A stretch of 64,000 nt of DNA from Cephalopachus bancanus (GCA_027257055.1 JAPVLO010000044.1:5518001-5582000), one strand, 5' to 3'; positions 36,114-50,730 are shown, counted from the first letter of the stretch. The notes: generated by a model not told the origin, from the letters alone. Program-made: numbers and translations.

Positions 36114-36547
36114 TTTATTAACGATGGTCATTCTTACTGAGATTAGGTGGTAGCTCAATGTGGTTTTGATTTGCATTTCTCTGATGATTAGTGAGACTAC
36201 ACTTTTTTTGTGTCTGTTGGCTACCCGTGTATCTTCTTTTGAGAAGTGTCTATTCATGTCTTTTGTCCATTTTTTTAATGTAGTTGTTTGTTTTTTTTCC
36301 TTTCAACACATTTGAGTTTCTTGTAGATCCTAGATGTTAGGTCTTTGTCACATATACAGTTCACAAATATTTTTTCCCATTCTGTGGGCTATCTCCCCGC
36401 TCTCTTGATGGTTTCTTTTGCTTTGCAGAAGCTTTCAGTTTAATGCAGTCCCATTTGTCTATCTTATTTCTGATGGCATGGACATCTAGGGTTTGATCAG
36501 GAATTGGTTGCCTACTCTAATTTCTATAAGGGTGTCTCCTGCATTTC

Positions 36548-36856
36548 TTTTCTTTTCTTTTTTTCTTTTTTTGAGTTGGAGTCTCACTCTGTTGCCCAGG
36601 CTGGAGTATAGTAGCATGCTCACAGCTACCCCAGTGTCGACCTGCTGGGCTCAAGCGATCCTTCCACCTCAACCTTCCAAGTAGCCGCCAGAACTACAGA
36701 TGCGTGCTACCATACCCGGCTAATTTTTTGAGTTATTGTAGAGATGAGGTCTTGCCAAGTTGCCCAGGCTGTTTTCGAACCCCTGGGCTCAGGCAGTTCG
36801 CTCACCTTGGCCTCCCAAAGTGCTAGGATTACAGACTTGAACCACCATACTTGATC
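36548..36856 (-). mobile_element. Alu 1 of a nested pair, minus strand
   Basis: Older lineage form (gccaagttgcccaggctg). Lies in the L1 after tcctgcatttc, and a matching tcctgcattttc follows at 36858. Confidence 0.9.
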
Positions 36857-36867
36857 ATCCTGCATTT

Positions 36868-37162
36868 TCTTTTTTTTTATTTATTTATTTATTTTTGAGT
36901 TGGAGTCTCACTCTCTCGCCCAGACTGGAGTGCAGTAGCCGCTCCCGACCACCGCAGCCTAGACCTGCTGGGCTCCGGCAATCCTTCCACCTCGGCCTTC
37001 CAAGTAGCCGGAATCACATGCGTGCGCTAACACTCCCGTCTGATTTTTTTATTTATTGTAGAGATGAGGTCTCGCTGCCAGTCGGGTCTCGAACCCGTGC
37101 TCAGACACTCACCTCAACCTCCCAAAGGCACGGGTTTACAGGCTGAGCCACCGAGCCCGGCC
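36868..37162 (-). mobile_element. Alu 2 of a nested pair, young subfamily, minus strand
   Basis: Young form (gtctcgctgccagtcggg; no caagttg). Inserted directly after the duplication left by Alu 1. A third ctgcatttt follows at 37162. Confidence 0.9.
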
Positions 37163-38220
37163 TGCATTTTGTAAGGTTCTTATAGTTTGAGGTTTTATGT
37201 TGAAGTCTTTGATCCATTTGGAACTGATTTTTGTGTATGATGATAGGTAGGGGTCCTGTTTCATTCTTCTACATGTGGTCAGCCAGTTTTCCCAGCACCA
37301 TTTGCTGAATAGGTTCTCCTCTCTCCAGTTGTTGTTGTTGAAGGTTTTGTCAAAGATGAATTGGTTGAGAAATTGTGGTTTCACTTCTAGAATCTCTGTC
37401 ATGTTCCATTGATCTGTATGCCTGTTCTTATACCAATACCAAGCTATTTTGATTATTGTAGCCTTACTGTAAAGTTTAAAGTCTGGAAATGTGACACTTC
37501 CTGCTTTGTTTTTTTGTTTGTTTTTGTTTTGTTTTGTTGTTGTTTGTTTTTTTTTTTTTGCTGAGGATTGTTTTGGCTATTTGTGGTCATTTATATTTTC
37601 ATATGAATTTCTGTATTGTCACTTCCATGTCTGAGAAGGATGATTTTGGTCATTTAATGGGTATTGCATTGAAACTGTAGATTGCCTTTAGTAGGATGGA
37701 TATCTTAGCAATGTTGATTCTTCCTGTCCATGAGCATGGAATACTTTTCCATTTGTTTGTGACTTTTTTACTTTTTTGAGCAACGCTGTGTCATTTTCGT
37801 TATAAAGGTTTTTTGCTTCTGTGGTTAGGAAGATGTCAAGGTGTTTCATTTTTGTGTGTGTCTATTGTGAATGGGATTGTAATTTTTATTTGGTTCTCTG
37901 CCTGCTTGTTTGAACTCCAGGTTTGCCACAGTCCTTTATCAGTGCAAGAAGGTTTTTAACAGTTTCTCTTGGCTTTTTGAGGCATAGGATTATATCATCA
38001 GCAAAGAGGGATAACGTAACTTCCTCTTTTCCTATTTGGGTACCTCTGATTTCCTTCTCTTGTCTAATTGCTGTAGCTAGGACTTCCAACACAGTGTTAA
38101 ACAGGAGGGATGAGAATGGACAACGTGTCTGTCTTGTTCCAGTTTTCAGGATAAATGTTTCCAGTTTCTATCCATTTAGCAATAAGTTGACTGTGGGTGT
38201 ATCATAGATGGTACTTACTG

Positions 38221-39589
38221 TTTTGCCTTCTTTTTGTTTAATTTCCCAGGAATCATTCTATCTCAGTACTTAGATCACCTCATTTATATTATAGCTGAAT
38301 TATATTCTCCTATATATATGTATATTTCTTTTAACATGTTAAGTCTTGTCATTAAAGGCTAATTGGAAAGGTCCCCAGTAATAAATGCTACTTACCATGA
38401 TCTAACTTAAGAAGAAACTCTGTATTCCTGAGAATATTGAATGGTGTCTCTTGAGATACCACTAAGTAAACATCTGTGTGTGTGTACAGAGAGAGAGGTC
38501 AAAGCCAGCCTTTGTTTTTTCCTAAACTGTTTCAGAGTGAGTTGTGGATATCTTGACACTTTACCTATAAATACTTGAACATGCATCTCCAAAGAATAGA
38601 ATGCACAACCACGTTATTAGCATGTTTAAAAAATTAATTGTAATCCTGTAACTTCATCTGATAACCAACACATATTCACATTTTCCCAATTTTCCTAAAA
38701 ATATATTTTATAACTGCTTTTCTTCCCTGTTTAGGATCTGATCAGATTTTACATGTGCATTTAGTAATAATTTCTCTGTAGTCTCTTACTCCAGCCTTAG
38801 TCTCACCATTTTTCTCCCTAAATAATGATGACTTTTTAAACAATCCAGAACACTAGTATTATAAAATGACCCACGTTCTGGATTTATCTGGTTGTTTCCA
38901 CATGATGTTTAGCTTTTGAGCACCTAATTTTTACAGTTAAAAAAAAGTACTCCAATAACCTCAGTATTATTGACTTTGTGTATTTTAACAAAGTAAATGA
39001 ACTATTTTTTTTATGAAGAAAGAGAAGGAGAAGATGCTATAAATATTGCAAATATGATCTCTTTTAACCAAAAAAAAAACCAACCCTGATTTATGAAGTA
39101 TAAACAGGGCAGTATGTTGACCAAAAGCAGTTACAAAGCCTCTTTGTAACAGCATTAAAAGTTATTTTAAGTTAACTTCTCTTACAATAATAGTGTGGCA
39201 TGTTAGGTATTGCATAGAAATAACACCATAGAATTTCTTGCTTTGGTTCAAAAAAACCTGTGGTATTTGTTGCATGAAGTATTATTCTCTTCCCATATGT
39301 TTAAAACATAACTATATTTCAGCACACATGATAATAATGTGTTGTACATGTATTTGATTCTATGCAGAGATATTTGACACACATTTTTTTTTATAGTTTC
39401 AGAAATAAAAAAGTCTCCTTATGTGCATGATAAATTTGTTCATTTAAATCACTAACTGGTAAATTTAATGTGTAAAAGCTGTTGAGATCAGCTAAAGTAG
39501 TTGCAGTCAACTGGGAAATTGATATCATATGGACATATTTTTCAGGTATTCATCATCACAGAAGCATAAGTGAACATTTTTAACAACCA
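38221..39589. other. Unique DNA with an old-repeat-like stretch
   Basis: 38630-38930 resembles an old L1-related mammalian repeat (cccaattttcctaaaaatat; ggatctgatcag; cattctggatttatctggttg-like). No firm class. Confidence 0.3.
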
Positions 39590-39790
39590 CAGACACTGGC
39601 TCTGGGCAGCTAGAGCCAAAGCCCTATGGGGAGTGATGGTTATGACATCCAAACAGGTCAGGATTTGATTTCTTCCCCTCAGTGTAGGTTTTGGGCAAGC
39701 CTCTTTTCTTCTTTAAGACTGTCTCCTTTGTAAAAATGGGGGTAATATCACATAGCTTGATGTAGTGGCTTTACAATGTTTCCCATAGCA
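39590..39790 (+). repeat. MIR, plus strand
   Basis: cactggctctgggcagct, gttttgggcaagcctc, and gtaaaaatgggggtaatatc follow the MIR order. Confidence 0.6.
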
Positions 39791-40479
39791 GTGTAAGAAG
39801 AATATATTGTAAATCACAACCTGTTCACATATAGTCATATCATGTATGTTTATAAATATATACGTATATATACATAAACATTTTTACATGACAAGGCTTA
39901 CTCTTACTGTGTGGTACACTTTATTTTTAAATGTTAATGAAATTGATTTCATGACCTACTACAGGGTAATGTCCCTCAGCTTGAAAACACTATATAAAGA
40001 TTCAGTTAATTTCAGATTCTGCTATAAAAATAATTCTGCCATTTTGGTCATTTAGTCATCAAACATGTATTGAGCAGTTATTATGTGAGCAAAAGTAGCC
40101 ATCCCTACCCTTGTGAAGTTTGCAGCCCCTTGGGGAAGAGAGCAAATGAACAAGAAAATGTGCCATTGTGGAGAGTCATCTGAATCATGAAGAAACACAT
40201 AGGCAAAGTTCTGTGCTAAAAAATGCTAGGGAGGATCAACTTTATAATGAGCTTGGGAGGTTGGGGTGAGAGTCAGCTTACACTGGAATGAAAAGGAGCA
40301 AGACAACAAGAGCAAGAATGGGGGAAAGGTGCCGTTGAGTTTCTGTGACCAAACAAGTTAGAAAATTGAGCTTTAAGTTGTGTCTCCAGAGTTCATCAAA
40401 TTATTTTTTAATGAACTCATTTTAATCAACAACAAAAAGAATGCTTTGTACAGGTTATTTTTCCAAATGATTTTAATCT
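39791..40479. other. Unique DNA and a weak ancient repeat
   Basis: 40050-40370 (atgtattgagcagttattatg; gaaaaggagcaag) looks like an old mammalian repeat I cannot name. Confidence 0.3.
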
Positions 40480-41890
<1,411 letters not shown>

Positions 41891-41897
41891 TAGTTAA

Positions 41898-42125
41898 TGA
41901 TACAGGCTTTGGAGTCCAGTGGATTGGGTTCCAATTCTTGTTCTTCCACTGGCCAGGTGGGCAAATAATTTATCCTAAGCTTCAAATACTTCATCTGTAA
42001 AAGTTGAGATGTTGATAGCTTTTAACCTTGCAAGGAGAGGATTCAAATGAGAAAGTACATACAAAGTATCCAGCACAATGCCAGAAGAATAATAACTATG
42101 CAATAAAGGTTAGCTGTTATTTCAT
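41898..42125 (+). repeat. MIR, plus strand
   Basis: tacaggctttggagtccag, cttccactggccaggtgggc, cttcatctgtaaaagttg, and ataaaggttagctgttattt are MIR landmarks in order. Confidence 0.75.
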
Positions 42126-42669
42126 TGCATTCTGATATATGAACAAAAGGAACAGAAAAGCCATCTGATAATCACGTATTCTTTCTGACAATAAAAGCAT
42201 ACATATGTAGTGAATAAATGACCCCACTGACAGAGATTGCTTAAGACATATAATAAGGTCATTGCTATATATGGCCTTCAACCCGTAAAAATATTAGAAA
42301 AAGGTGACTGACTTTCCAGTTGAATAAAAATATAATTATTATATGAAGTAAAACAAAATCTACTTTTTACAGGGGACTATAAGGCTAACTACAATATATT
42401 AAAAGGTATAAACATATGCCTCAAATGGAAGGGAGACTTTATTGTAGCTGATAACAAATAAAAATAGAAAATGTGAGTTTTTCTGAATTTTCTCTGACAG
42501 AAACTACTGTCTACAAAGATATGTCTCTGAAAGTGCTTTTAAAGAAGGAAAATAAAATGTACCTCTGTTAAAATTCATTTAATAGAATTGCTTCATTTAC
42601 CTTTTATCTCATTTTCACTGAATTTATTATTATTAGTAGATGATACCAGTTAATTTATTTATACTCTGG
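42126..42669. other. Unique AT-rich DNA
   Basis: Nothing recognised. Confidence 0.4.
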
Positions 42670-42678
42670 TAACATTTC

Positions 42679-42963
42679 CTTTTTTTGAGTTGGAGTCTCT
42701 ATCTCCCAGGCTGGAGTGCAGTGACACACTCACGGCCACCGCAGCCTCGACCTGCTGGACTCAGGTGATCCTTCTGCCTCAGCATTCCAAGTAGCTGGAA
42801 CTACAGGCATGCGCCACCACGCCCAGCCAATTTTTTTATTTATTGTAGCGATGAGGTCTCACCAAGTTGCCCGGGCTGGTCTCGAACCTGTGGGCTCAGG
42901 CAGTCCTCTCACCTCGGCCTCCCAAAGTGCTGGGATTGTAGGCGTGAGCCACTGCGCCCAGCC
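42679..42963 (-). mobile_element. Alu, minus strand
   Basis: Older lineage form (caccaagttgcccgggctgg). Perfect 9-bp duplication taacatttc at 42670-42678 and 42964-42972. Confidence 0.93.
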
Positions 42964-42972
42964 TAACATTTC

Positions 42973-44099
42973 TTATACTCTCTGCAGTTTGATGACCCCT
43001 AGTTTTCAGTATTTGATATGTGAAGAAAGGGAAACAATTATGTGAGCTGATTAGAAGTACAGGGAAAGGTGCACTCTCTCCTTGATGTAAAAGACTCCTC
43101 CTGTTGTGGGTTTTATCTAGCCTGATCCATGCGTGTGGTTTGAAGAATTGGGCTTCTCTCTCTGACAGATGTTCCCTGAAATATTATCTGGTGAATAAGC
43201 TTTTCCAGAGTATAAACAAAGTACCTCTGAAATACTATTAGTGACTTTGATGTCACTAGGGCTCCATTTGGTTCACAGGAGAAGGAATAAGTGACTCTTT
43301 GGCATTGTGATATCATTCTGAACACAATGCCAGCCAGTAGATTAAATTCTTTACCTGTCAGAAAGAGTCTGATTCATCTGGGGACATTATTGCTTTGCTG
43401 ACCTTGTTTGGTGTCTAATTTATTTTCAGAGAGAAGAACAGGAAAAGAAAAATCATGTTTAATATTTTCTCTTAGAAATAGATTGCCTTGGTTATAGTCA
43501 GGTTTTTGTAAATTATCATCGTCATAGAAAGTAAATGTTGACTGAGGTAGCCAAACAAACTTACAGAACAGCTTTTAAAAAAAAAGTTCAAATTCAGAAG
43601 CTTAAATTGTTAATAATGACTTCCTCTTAAAGAGGAGGAGTTAAAATGATTGAAGTTTAGTGACCCATATTTTAGATTTAAGAGAATATTTTCAAAAATC
43701 TAGCAGTACCATTTATGCTTTTTCAGGAGGCATTTAGATACTTTTATTGATTCACGCCTTTTTATCTTTTTCTGCCTCATACTTCCTGCCATTTCTTTGT
43801 TCCTCAGCACCTCTAAATAGACACTGGGAATGTTGAGGGAAAAAATTAAGGTTTTTCATATTTTTTTCTGTTTTTGGTAGTTGAAGGAGGTGTGTGACAG
43901 GCTATTAAAAGTGGTGCAGCTTAAAGTCTGAATTTCAGGCTAGCCTACTGTTTGTGGGACATGATATCTTTCATCCAGGGCCTTACTGTTTTGTTAAAGA
44001 GATGAGACATCAGTAAAGGATTAAAGTGATTAAAGTCACAATTGAAAGTACTTGTGAGCTGAAGAAAATTTACTGATAAGACTCTAACCATTCATAACT
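42973..44099. other. Unique DNA, nothing recognised
   Basis: About 1.1 kb of non-repetitive sequence with no exon signal I can support. One of the longer repeat-free stretches. Confidence 0.4.
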
Positions 44100-44355
44100 C
44101 CTTCTAACTCAGTAATGCTATATAACATTTATTTGTTCAAAGGCTTTCAGTGACTCCTCTATCCTCTAATGAGGTGCCAGTTGCTTTGCCTTTGCATAGT
44201 ATGATCCTAGCCTCCTTTCTAGCTTTATCTCCTGTACCCCTGCTGGTATCCTACTCTCAGCTGAACTAAACTCTGTGTTTCTTCTGGTGTCCTCTATGTG
44301 TTCTTCCGGTATCCTCTACATTTCCTCTTTCCCATGCCTGTGCTGCTTTCGCTAC
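44100..44355 (+). repeat. L2-like fragment
   Basis: Pyrimidine-rich L2-type wording (cagtgactcctctatcctc; gatcctagcctcctttctag; cccatgcctgtgctgctttc). Confidence 0.5.
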
Positions 44356-44359
44356 TTCT

Positions 44360-44552
44360 GGGTTTCTCAACCATGTAATATCTGAGCAGGCCCATTCTTT
44401 GTTGTATGGAGCTACCTTGTGCATTATAGAATGTTTAGCAGCATACCTGGTCTCTACCTTCTAAATACACTAACAGTACCATCCAAAAACGTCTTCAGAC
44501 ATTGCCAAATGCCTCCTAAAAGCAAAATAGCCTGGTTGAGAGCCATTGGTCT
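44360..44552. mobile_element. hAT-type MITE relic
   Basis: Starts tttctcaaccatg and ends ggttgagagccattgg, an imperfect inverted pair. Between them lie gcattatagaatgtttagca, gcatacctggtctctacc, and cagacattgccaaatgcctc, a well-known old mammalian hAT-like interspersed repeat. It is nested in L2-like DNA. Confidence 0.6.
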
Positions 44553-45800
44553 ATCTAGTGATCAAACACTACCTGTCTACATCATACTTGTCTACTTTTC
44601 ATCAACTCTATTTCCCATGCCCAGTGATGTTGACCATTGTCTGGATCTGTACAAATCCATATCTTACTCATACCTGACTCCTGACTCCCTCTCCATCACT
44701 TCCACTCTATTTTTCTGGAACACCAACTCCCCAAGCAACATTATCACCTCTGTCCTTGCTTTTTGTCATAGTGTTCCCTTCACAATTAATGGAAACATCC
44801 CTCACAGCTATTTCAAATGGAATATGCCACATGCCTCATATTTTGGTGTTTAGAGATCAACATCTTTAATCCCCACGTTATTTCTGCCCGATATTCCTGC
44901 AAATCTTCTCCTTCTCTGGGGTTTCTGCCACCTAGCTACACCAACCATCAGCTTACCTGTTTTATTACTAGTATCTACCAATTTTCTAGTAGTTCATTGA
45001 AGACATAACACCTCCGGGTCAGTTGTCTAACTCCTGCCATCATTTTAGGTGATTTCAGTATCCACAGAAATGACCCAGCCCAGCACCATGACCTTCCACC
45101 TCAGCCACCTCAGTTCACTGTCTTCTCTTTCTAGGTATTAGAAAATGTATTGTCTCCAAAATCACTAATCAAATATCTCACTCTCCTACTACCAACTCTT
45201 GTCCATCTAGGCTGTCTGTTCAGATGCCTTCCCTACAATACATGTTGGACCTCGTTGGGACCTCCAGTCCATTGATTCTGTTACTTTATATGCATCTGTC
45301 CCCCTTCCAGCCCCATCCCCACTCCCATCTGTGCCACATCATTACAGTCCACTCTTGCAAATGCATTTTTCTCTGATTCTCTCACACTCAGACACCCTAA
45401 TTCTAGGTAGACCCAGCCACCTGCAGTCTTTCTCCAAAAAAAAAACCATGTTATAATCATTGAGCTGGGAGACTGGCCTTGATTTCTGTCTCATATTCTG
45501 AGTTCAGGCCTTCATTTCATTCTTTCTCACAGTTCCTGAACTTATTCTTTACTTCTATCATAGGGTGAATTTGAAGCCCCCTTTCTCATTCTGATGTTTT
45601 GCAGGTCCTCTGTCGTGCTCCATTCCCCTCCTCTCCTCCTTCTCTCCCCCTGTTGTCCACCCTCCCTCCCTCTTGCTGTCCTAGGAGAAGAAAACAGTGC
45701 TCACATTTTAACAACAGTTAACAGCTGTACCTGCTCCATTTTGACATTTAACAACATATTTGCTCTAAGTAGCAACAGATTAACTTTTCTTCAGAGGCAA
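44553..45800 (+). repeat. L2 relic including endonuclease region, plus strand
   Basis: The stretch ggtgatttcagtatccac (about 45049) translates to GDFSIH, the conserved endonuclease motif of L2/CR1-type LINEs. Flanking pyrimidine-rich text fits L2 throughout. No open frame of useful length. Confidence 0.5.
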
Positions 45801-46421
45801 ATGTAGATGTTTCCTTCTTTCCCCTGACCCCCCCACCACAACATACTTAAGAAAATGAAAAGCGTAGTTGAGTGTTTTCTGCTGCACTCAAGTAGACTAA
45901 AGTCAAGAAATATACTTTGAATAGCTGAGTAGATGTGAAATTGGGTCATCACATATCTAAAACATTAGGTAGTCTTTTGCCAAGAAACTGATACAACATT
46001 TAGCAGCAGATTGTGTTGCATGGTTTGATATTTCTTCACACCTGCTTTCTGAATATAGATGTGTTCTTAATCTGATATCTAGGATTGCATACTGCCGACG
46101 ATAGATTGTATTTTCTGCATAAATGGATGGATGTTTTTGAAACTTAGCTTTTTTGACACTGTGAAATTGAATATTTTCATTACTAATAGAACTCTAGAAT
46201 AGAAACTCTATATTAAAATAGTATTTGGTGCCCTTAGATACTAAGCTCTTGCTGACTATAAAATAATGAGAAATTTTTCCTTTTTTTCAAAATAGGATTA
46301 TGTTTCACTTCTATTATGCAATGTTTTCCATGTATTGATGTACCCCAAACATTGATTCATAATCACTTTAGAATTGCTTTTGATCATAGTTGACTGATTT
46401 GTGCTAGTATTTTAACTCTTT
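45801..46421. other. Unique DNA
   Basis: Nothing recognised. Confidence 0.4.
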
Positions 46422-46435
46422 CCAGTTATCTTTTC

Positions 46436-48059
46436 TTTTTATTTTCTTTTATTTATTTGTTTGCTTTTTATTTTTATTTTAAAGATGTGGAATACAATTC
46501 GGGGTTAGGTACATAAGTGGTCATCGTAGAGGTAAAGTTTGGGTACCCTTAGTGATGTTAGGTGTCCCACCTCTCCCTCCCCTAGCAGTGTCCCACTACT
46601 ACTGTTCCTTTTTTTGTATTATGATAAATGTTCAGGATCCACATATGAGTGAGTACATGTAGTATTCAGATCTTTGTTTCTGTGATAAATTAGAGTATTA
46701 TAGACTCTAAATCCATCCAAGTTGTTGTGAAGTTTATAATTTTGTTCTTCCTTATGACTGCATAATATTCCATCATGTATATGTACCACATTTCCTTTAT
46801 TCTGTCCACTTTCAGTGGGCAGCACAGTTGGTTCCATGTTTTTGCTATTGTGAATAATGTTTATTAACATGTAATAAACATATGTGTGCAGGTATCTTTT
46901 TTATAGAGTGATTTGTGTTCCTTCAGGTATATTTCCAGAAGGGGGATTGCTGGGTCTTATGGAAGGTCAATTATTAGATCTTTTAGAAATCACCACATTG
47001 TTTTCCACAGAGATTGTACTAGTTTACACTCAAACCAACAATGTAGAAGGCTTCCCTTTTCCCCACATCTTCTCCAGCATCTGTTGTTTTTTGAGTTCTT
47101 GACGATGGCCATCATAGGAGTTAGGTGGTTTCTCAGTGTGGTTTTAATTTTCATTTCTTTGATGATTAGTGAGGCTGAGCATTTTTTCATGTATCGATTG
47201 GCTGCTCCTATGTCATCTACTAAGAAGTATCTATTTATATCTTTGGCCCACTTTTTAATAGGGTTGTTTGTTTTTTTTCTTTCGGCACATTTGAGTTCCT
47301 TATAGATCCTGGATATTAGGCCTTTGTCAGATTTACAGTTAGCAAATGTTTTTTCCCATTCTGTGGGCTGTCTCCCCACTCTCTTGTTGGTTTCTTTTGC
47401 TTTACAAAAGCTTTTCAGTTTGATGACATATCCTACTTGTCTATCTTGTCTTTCATGGCATTCGGTTTGGGAGAATTGATCAGGAATTGATTTGCCTATT
47501 CCAACTTACTTAAGGGTGTTTTCTACATTTTCTTCTAGGATTCGTATGGTTTGAGGTTTTATGTTTAGGTCTTTGATCCATTTAGAGTTGATTTTTGTGT
47601 ATGGTGATAGGTAGGGGTTCTGTTTCAATCCTCTGCATATGGTCAGCCAGCTTTCCCAGCACCATTTACTGAATAGGTTCTTCTCTCCCCAGTGATAGTT
47701 GTTGGAGGCTTTGTCAAAGATGAGTTGGTTGAGAAATTGACGTTTTGCTTCTGGAATCTCTATTCTGTTCTATTGGTCTGTATTATCAATACCAGACTGT
47801 TTTGATTATTTGTAGCCTTATGGTAGAGTTTAAAGTCTGGAAGTGTGATACCTCTCATTTTGGTTCTTTTGCTAATAATTATTTTGGCTATTTGGGGTCT
47901 TTTATGTTTCCACATGAATTTCTGTATTGTTGTTTCCAGGTCTGAGAGGAATGATGTTGGTAATTTAATGAGTATTGCATTAAATCTGTAGATTGCTTTT
48001 GGTAGGATGACATCTTAACAATGTTGATTCTTCCAATCCATGACCATGGGATATTTTTC
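46436..48059 (-). mobile_element. 5'-truncated L1, 1.6 kb, minus strand
   Basis: T-rich tail, 3'UTR (aaagatgtggaatacaattc), ORF2 C-terminal part. The minus frame 46990-47379 retains 129 codons of ORF2 ([35 protein letters not shown]). Perfect 14-bp duplication ccagttatcttttc at 46422-46435 and 48060-48073. Confidence 0.95.
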
Positions 48060-48073
48060 CCAGTTATCTTTTC

Positions 48074-48869
48074 ATGGGTTTAGACTGTATTACAGACTTC
48101 TGAATCAAGCATTTTGCCTGGGCACTTTACCTGAATTAGGAAGTATGACCTACCATGTCTTTTAATTAGAATGACAACTTATGGTGTCCTCAGGTAGCAC
48201 ATACTATGCCAATGAATATGAAAGATTATGGTGGCTCATTATATTTGTGTTTTGTATTTTTATTTTTTATAGCTAATCAAACTATTTAATCAATTATATA
48301 TATTGTGGAGCATAATTTTGTTATATTTTAATACCCAGTATAATGAATATATGATGACTAGATTAATGGATTTGAATTGTTATGTGGACAAGTTCAAGAT
48401 GAACTGTTTATTTCTGTCCATTATACTTCATTTACTATTAACTAAAGTCTATTAATATAATTATTCTGGACTTTGAAACTATTACATGGATGTGGTTAAG
48501 ATGAATATAAAATTAGCATTCAAGGTAAATAAGCTATTTAAAATATTTTGTTAAAATGTTCCCATTTCTTCTAGTAGAAATTATTCATAATCATAATGGA
48601 TTCTTCCTATTGTGTATTGGTGTAAAAAACAAAAATATCCAAAAAGAAATATTGAGATGCCCCAATTATACCTATCTTTTAACACCAAGAGAGCTGATTT
48701 TTTTGTTTAATGATTTTTGAAAGCTAGCTAAGATCACAGAGTAACATGAAACTTTAGTTTTTAATTACTGCCGGTCTTGTTTTACTCTATGCATACCCAG
48801 GATTTCAGGTATCATTCATAGGGGTCAGGTGTTTATGTTTGAGAATGCTTTGAATATTCATTTTAAAAA
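48074..48869. other. Unique AT-rich DNA
   Basis: Nothing recognised. Confidence 0.4.
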
Positions 48870-50255
48870 ATATAAGTTTTGTGAATAGAGCTGCAACAAA
48901 CTTACGTGTGCAGGTATCTTCTTTGTAGAATAATTTGAATTCCTCCCAGTATATTCCCAATAGGGAATTGCTGGGTCATATGGAAGGTCAATTACTAGTT
49001 CTTTCAGAAATCTCCAGACTGTTTTCCAGAGAGGTTGTACAAGTTTGCATTCCCACCAGCAGTGTAGAAGTGTTCCTTTTTCTCCACATCCTCACCAACA
49101 TCTGTTGTTGTTTGTTTTATTAAAGATGGCCATTCTTATAGGGGTTAGGTGGTATCTCAGTGTGGTTTTCATTTGTATTTCTCTGATGATGAGTGAGGCT
49201 GAGCACTTTTTCATGTGTCTGTTGGCTGCCCGTATATCTTCTTTTGAGAAGTGTCTATTCATGTCTTTTGCCCACTTTTTAAAGAGGCTGTTTGTTTTTT
49301 TCCCTTCGGTGTGTTTGAGTTCCTTGTAGATCCTAGATGTTAGGCCTTTGTCAGAAATATTTTTTCCCATTCTGTGGACTGTCTCCCTGATCTCTTGATG
49401 GTTTCTGTTGCTTTGCAGAAACTCATTAATTTGATGAGGTCCCACTTATCTATCTTATTTCTTCTTGGCCTTTAGCATTCCAAGTAGGAATTGGTTCCTA
49501 AGTCCAGTTTCCATAAGGGTGTCTCCTGTGTTGCAGCTCTATTCACAGTAGCAAAAACATGGAACCAACCATGTTGCCCATTGAAGCTGGACTGATAAAA
49601 AAAAAAAATGTGAGCCGGACTCGGTGGCTCAGCCTGTAATCCCGCGCCTTTGGGAGGCTGAGGTGAGTGGATTGCCTGAGCCCGCGGGTTCGACACCCGC
49701 CTGGGCAGCGAGACCTCATCTCTACAATAAATCAAAAAATCAGCTGGGCGTGGTAGCACATGCCTGCAATTCCAGCTACTTGGAAGGCTGAGGTGGAAGG
49801 ATCGCCGGAGCCCAGCAGGCGAGGCTGCGGTGGCTGGGAGCGGCCACTGCACTCCAGTCTGGGCGACAGAGTGAGACTCCAACTCAAAAAAAAAAAAAAA
49901 AAGTGGTACATATACACAATGGAATATTGTGCAGACATAAAGAATGACAAATATATGGACTTTGCAGCAATCTGGATGGATTTGGAGTCGATCATACTCA
50001 GTGGTATATCATAGAAACAAAGAACAGAGTTCCATGTGTTCTCACTCATAAGAGGACCTTGAACAATTATAATGCGATAAGAAAGCGATTGGCAATAATG
50101 GGAAACTGTTGGGGGGGTGGGATTGGCAGTTGAGGGAAACTGCTAGGAGAGAGAGGGGCATACCTCATTAACAGGGGTACCTGCATGATCAGTGTTTGTA
50201 TACCTAACCCTGAATTGTACCCCATATCTTTACAATAAAAATAAATATATATATG
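48870..50255 (+). mobile_element. L1 with 5' inversion (twin priming)
   Basis: The 3' half (49531-50255, broken by an Alu) is a plus-strand L1 from the end of ORF2 through the 3'UTR and A-rich tail. The 5' half (48870-49530) is ORF2 in the minus orientation. The minus frame 49092-49445 reads [20 protein letters not shown]. The two halves share gttgcagctctattcac: once at 49533-49549 on the plus strand and once, reverse-complemented, near 48880-48896. This is the head-to-head junction layout left by twin priming. Confidence 0.85.
49614..49902 (+). mobile_element. Alu, young subfamily, inside the inverted L1
   Basis: Full dimer with all young marks. Inserted in an A-rich L1 stretch, so the duplication (A-run then gtg) is hard to delimit. 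L1 resumes at gtggtacatatacacaatgg. Confidence 0.93.
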
Positions 50256-50730
50256 TTAATTTAAATATGGGATAAAATGAACTAAAATCATATAGAATGA
50301 TTTGTTAGAAATTGAGAGATCATCTTTTTTGTCTATTTGAAATTTTAAAAGATCTTAATTACAGTGTTTTTAGCTAGTAATAAGAATGTAGTCTTTCTAC
50401 TAAAGGAAAGCGCACAGTTCTGTGAAATAGTACTTTTGTCAGAATTCTTAAAAACGATGCACATTTTTATTTTTGTGGCCTTTACCTAAAATGAATTATA
50501 ATATTGCTTCAAATGTACTTTAAAAAGTAGAAATAGTATGTGTCAGTGAGTCATGATGGATTATAAACCAAATCTATCAGGAAAGCAGAGCAAGCTATAA
50601 TAGAGGGTGCTTGTTATCTTAGAAATGCAAACTCTCCACTAACTTAAAAGTATGTAATATTTTCGTATTGATTGAGTAATGCTGATCAGTATGCTAAATG
50701 TACACACACAACACTTTTTTCCTTAAAACA
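50256..50730. other. Unique AT-rich DNA
   Basis: Nothing recognised. Confidence 0.4.

Larger units (their letters stand above)
35465..38220 (-). mobile_element. 5'-truncated L1, minus strand, carrying two Alus
   Basis: T-run, 3'UTR (aaagatgtgggatacaagga), then ORF2 backwards: C-terminal region 35870-36540, continuing 37160-38218 into the RT domain. A minus frame at 37886-38092 contains the RT signature ADDIILC. Truncated there. All frames broken. Interrupted by Alus at 36548 and 36868. Confidence 0.9.

Noticed and set aside
37886..38092. Frame with an ADDIILC motif as an active reverse transcriptase
   Set aside because: The motif is the L1 RT signature, but the element is truncated immediately beyond it and frameshifted around it.
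44419..44853. 144-codon plus-strand frame as a gene
   Set aside because: It runs across a hAT relic into L2-like DNA, so it is a chance frame in repeats.
46990..47379. 129-codon minus-strand frame as a functional protein
   Set aside because: It is a surviving piece of L1 ORF2 in a 5'-truncated element lacking the endonuclease and most of the reverse transcriptase.
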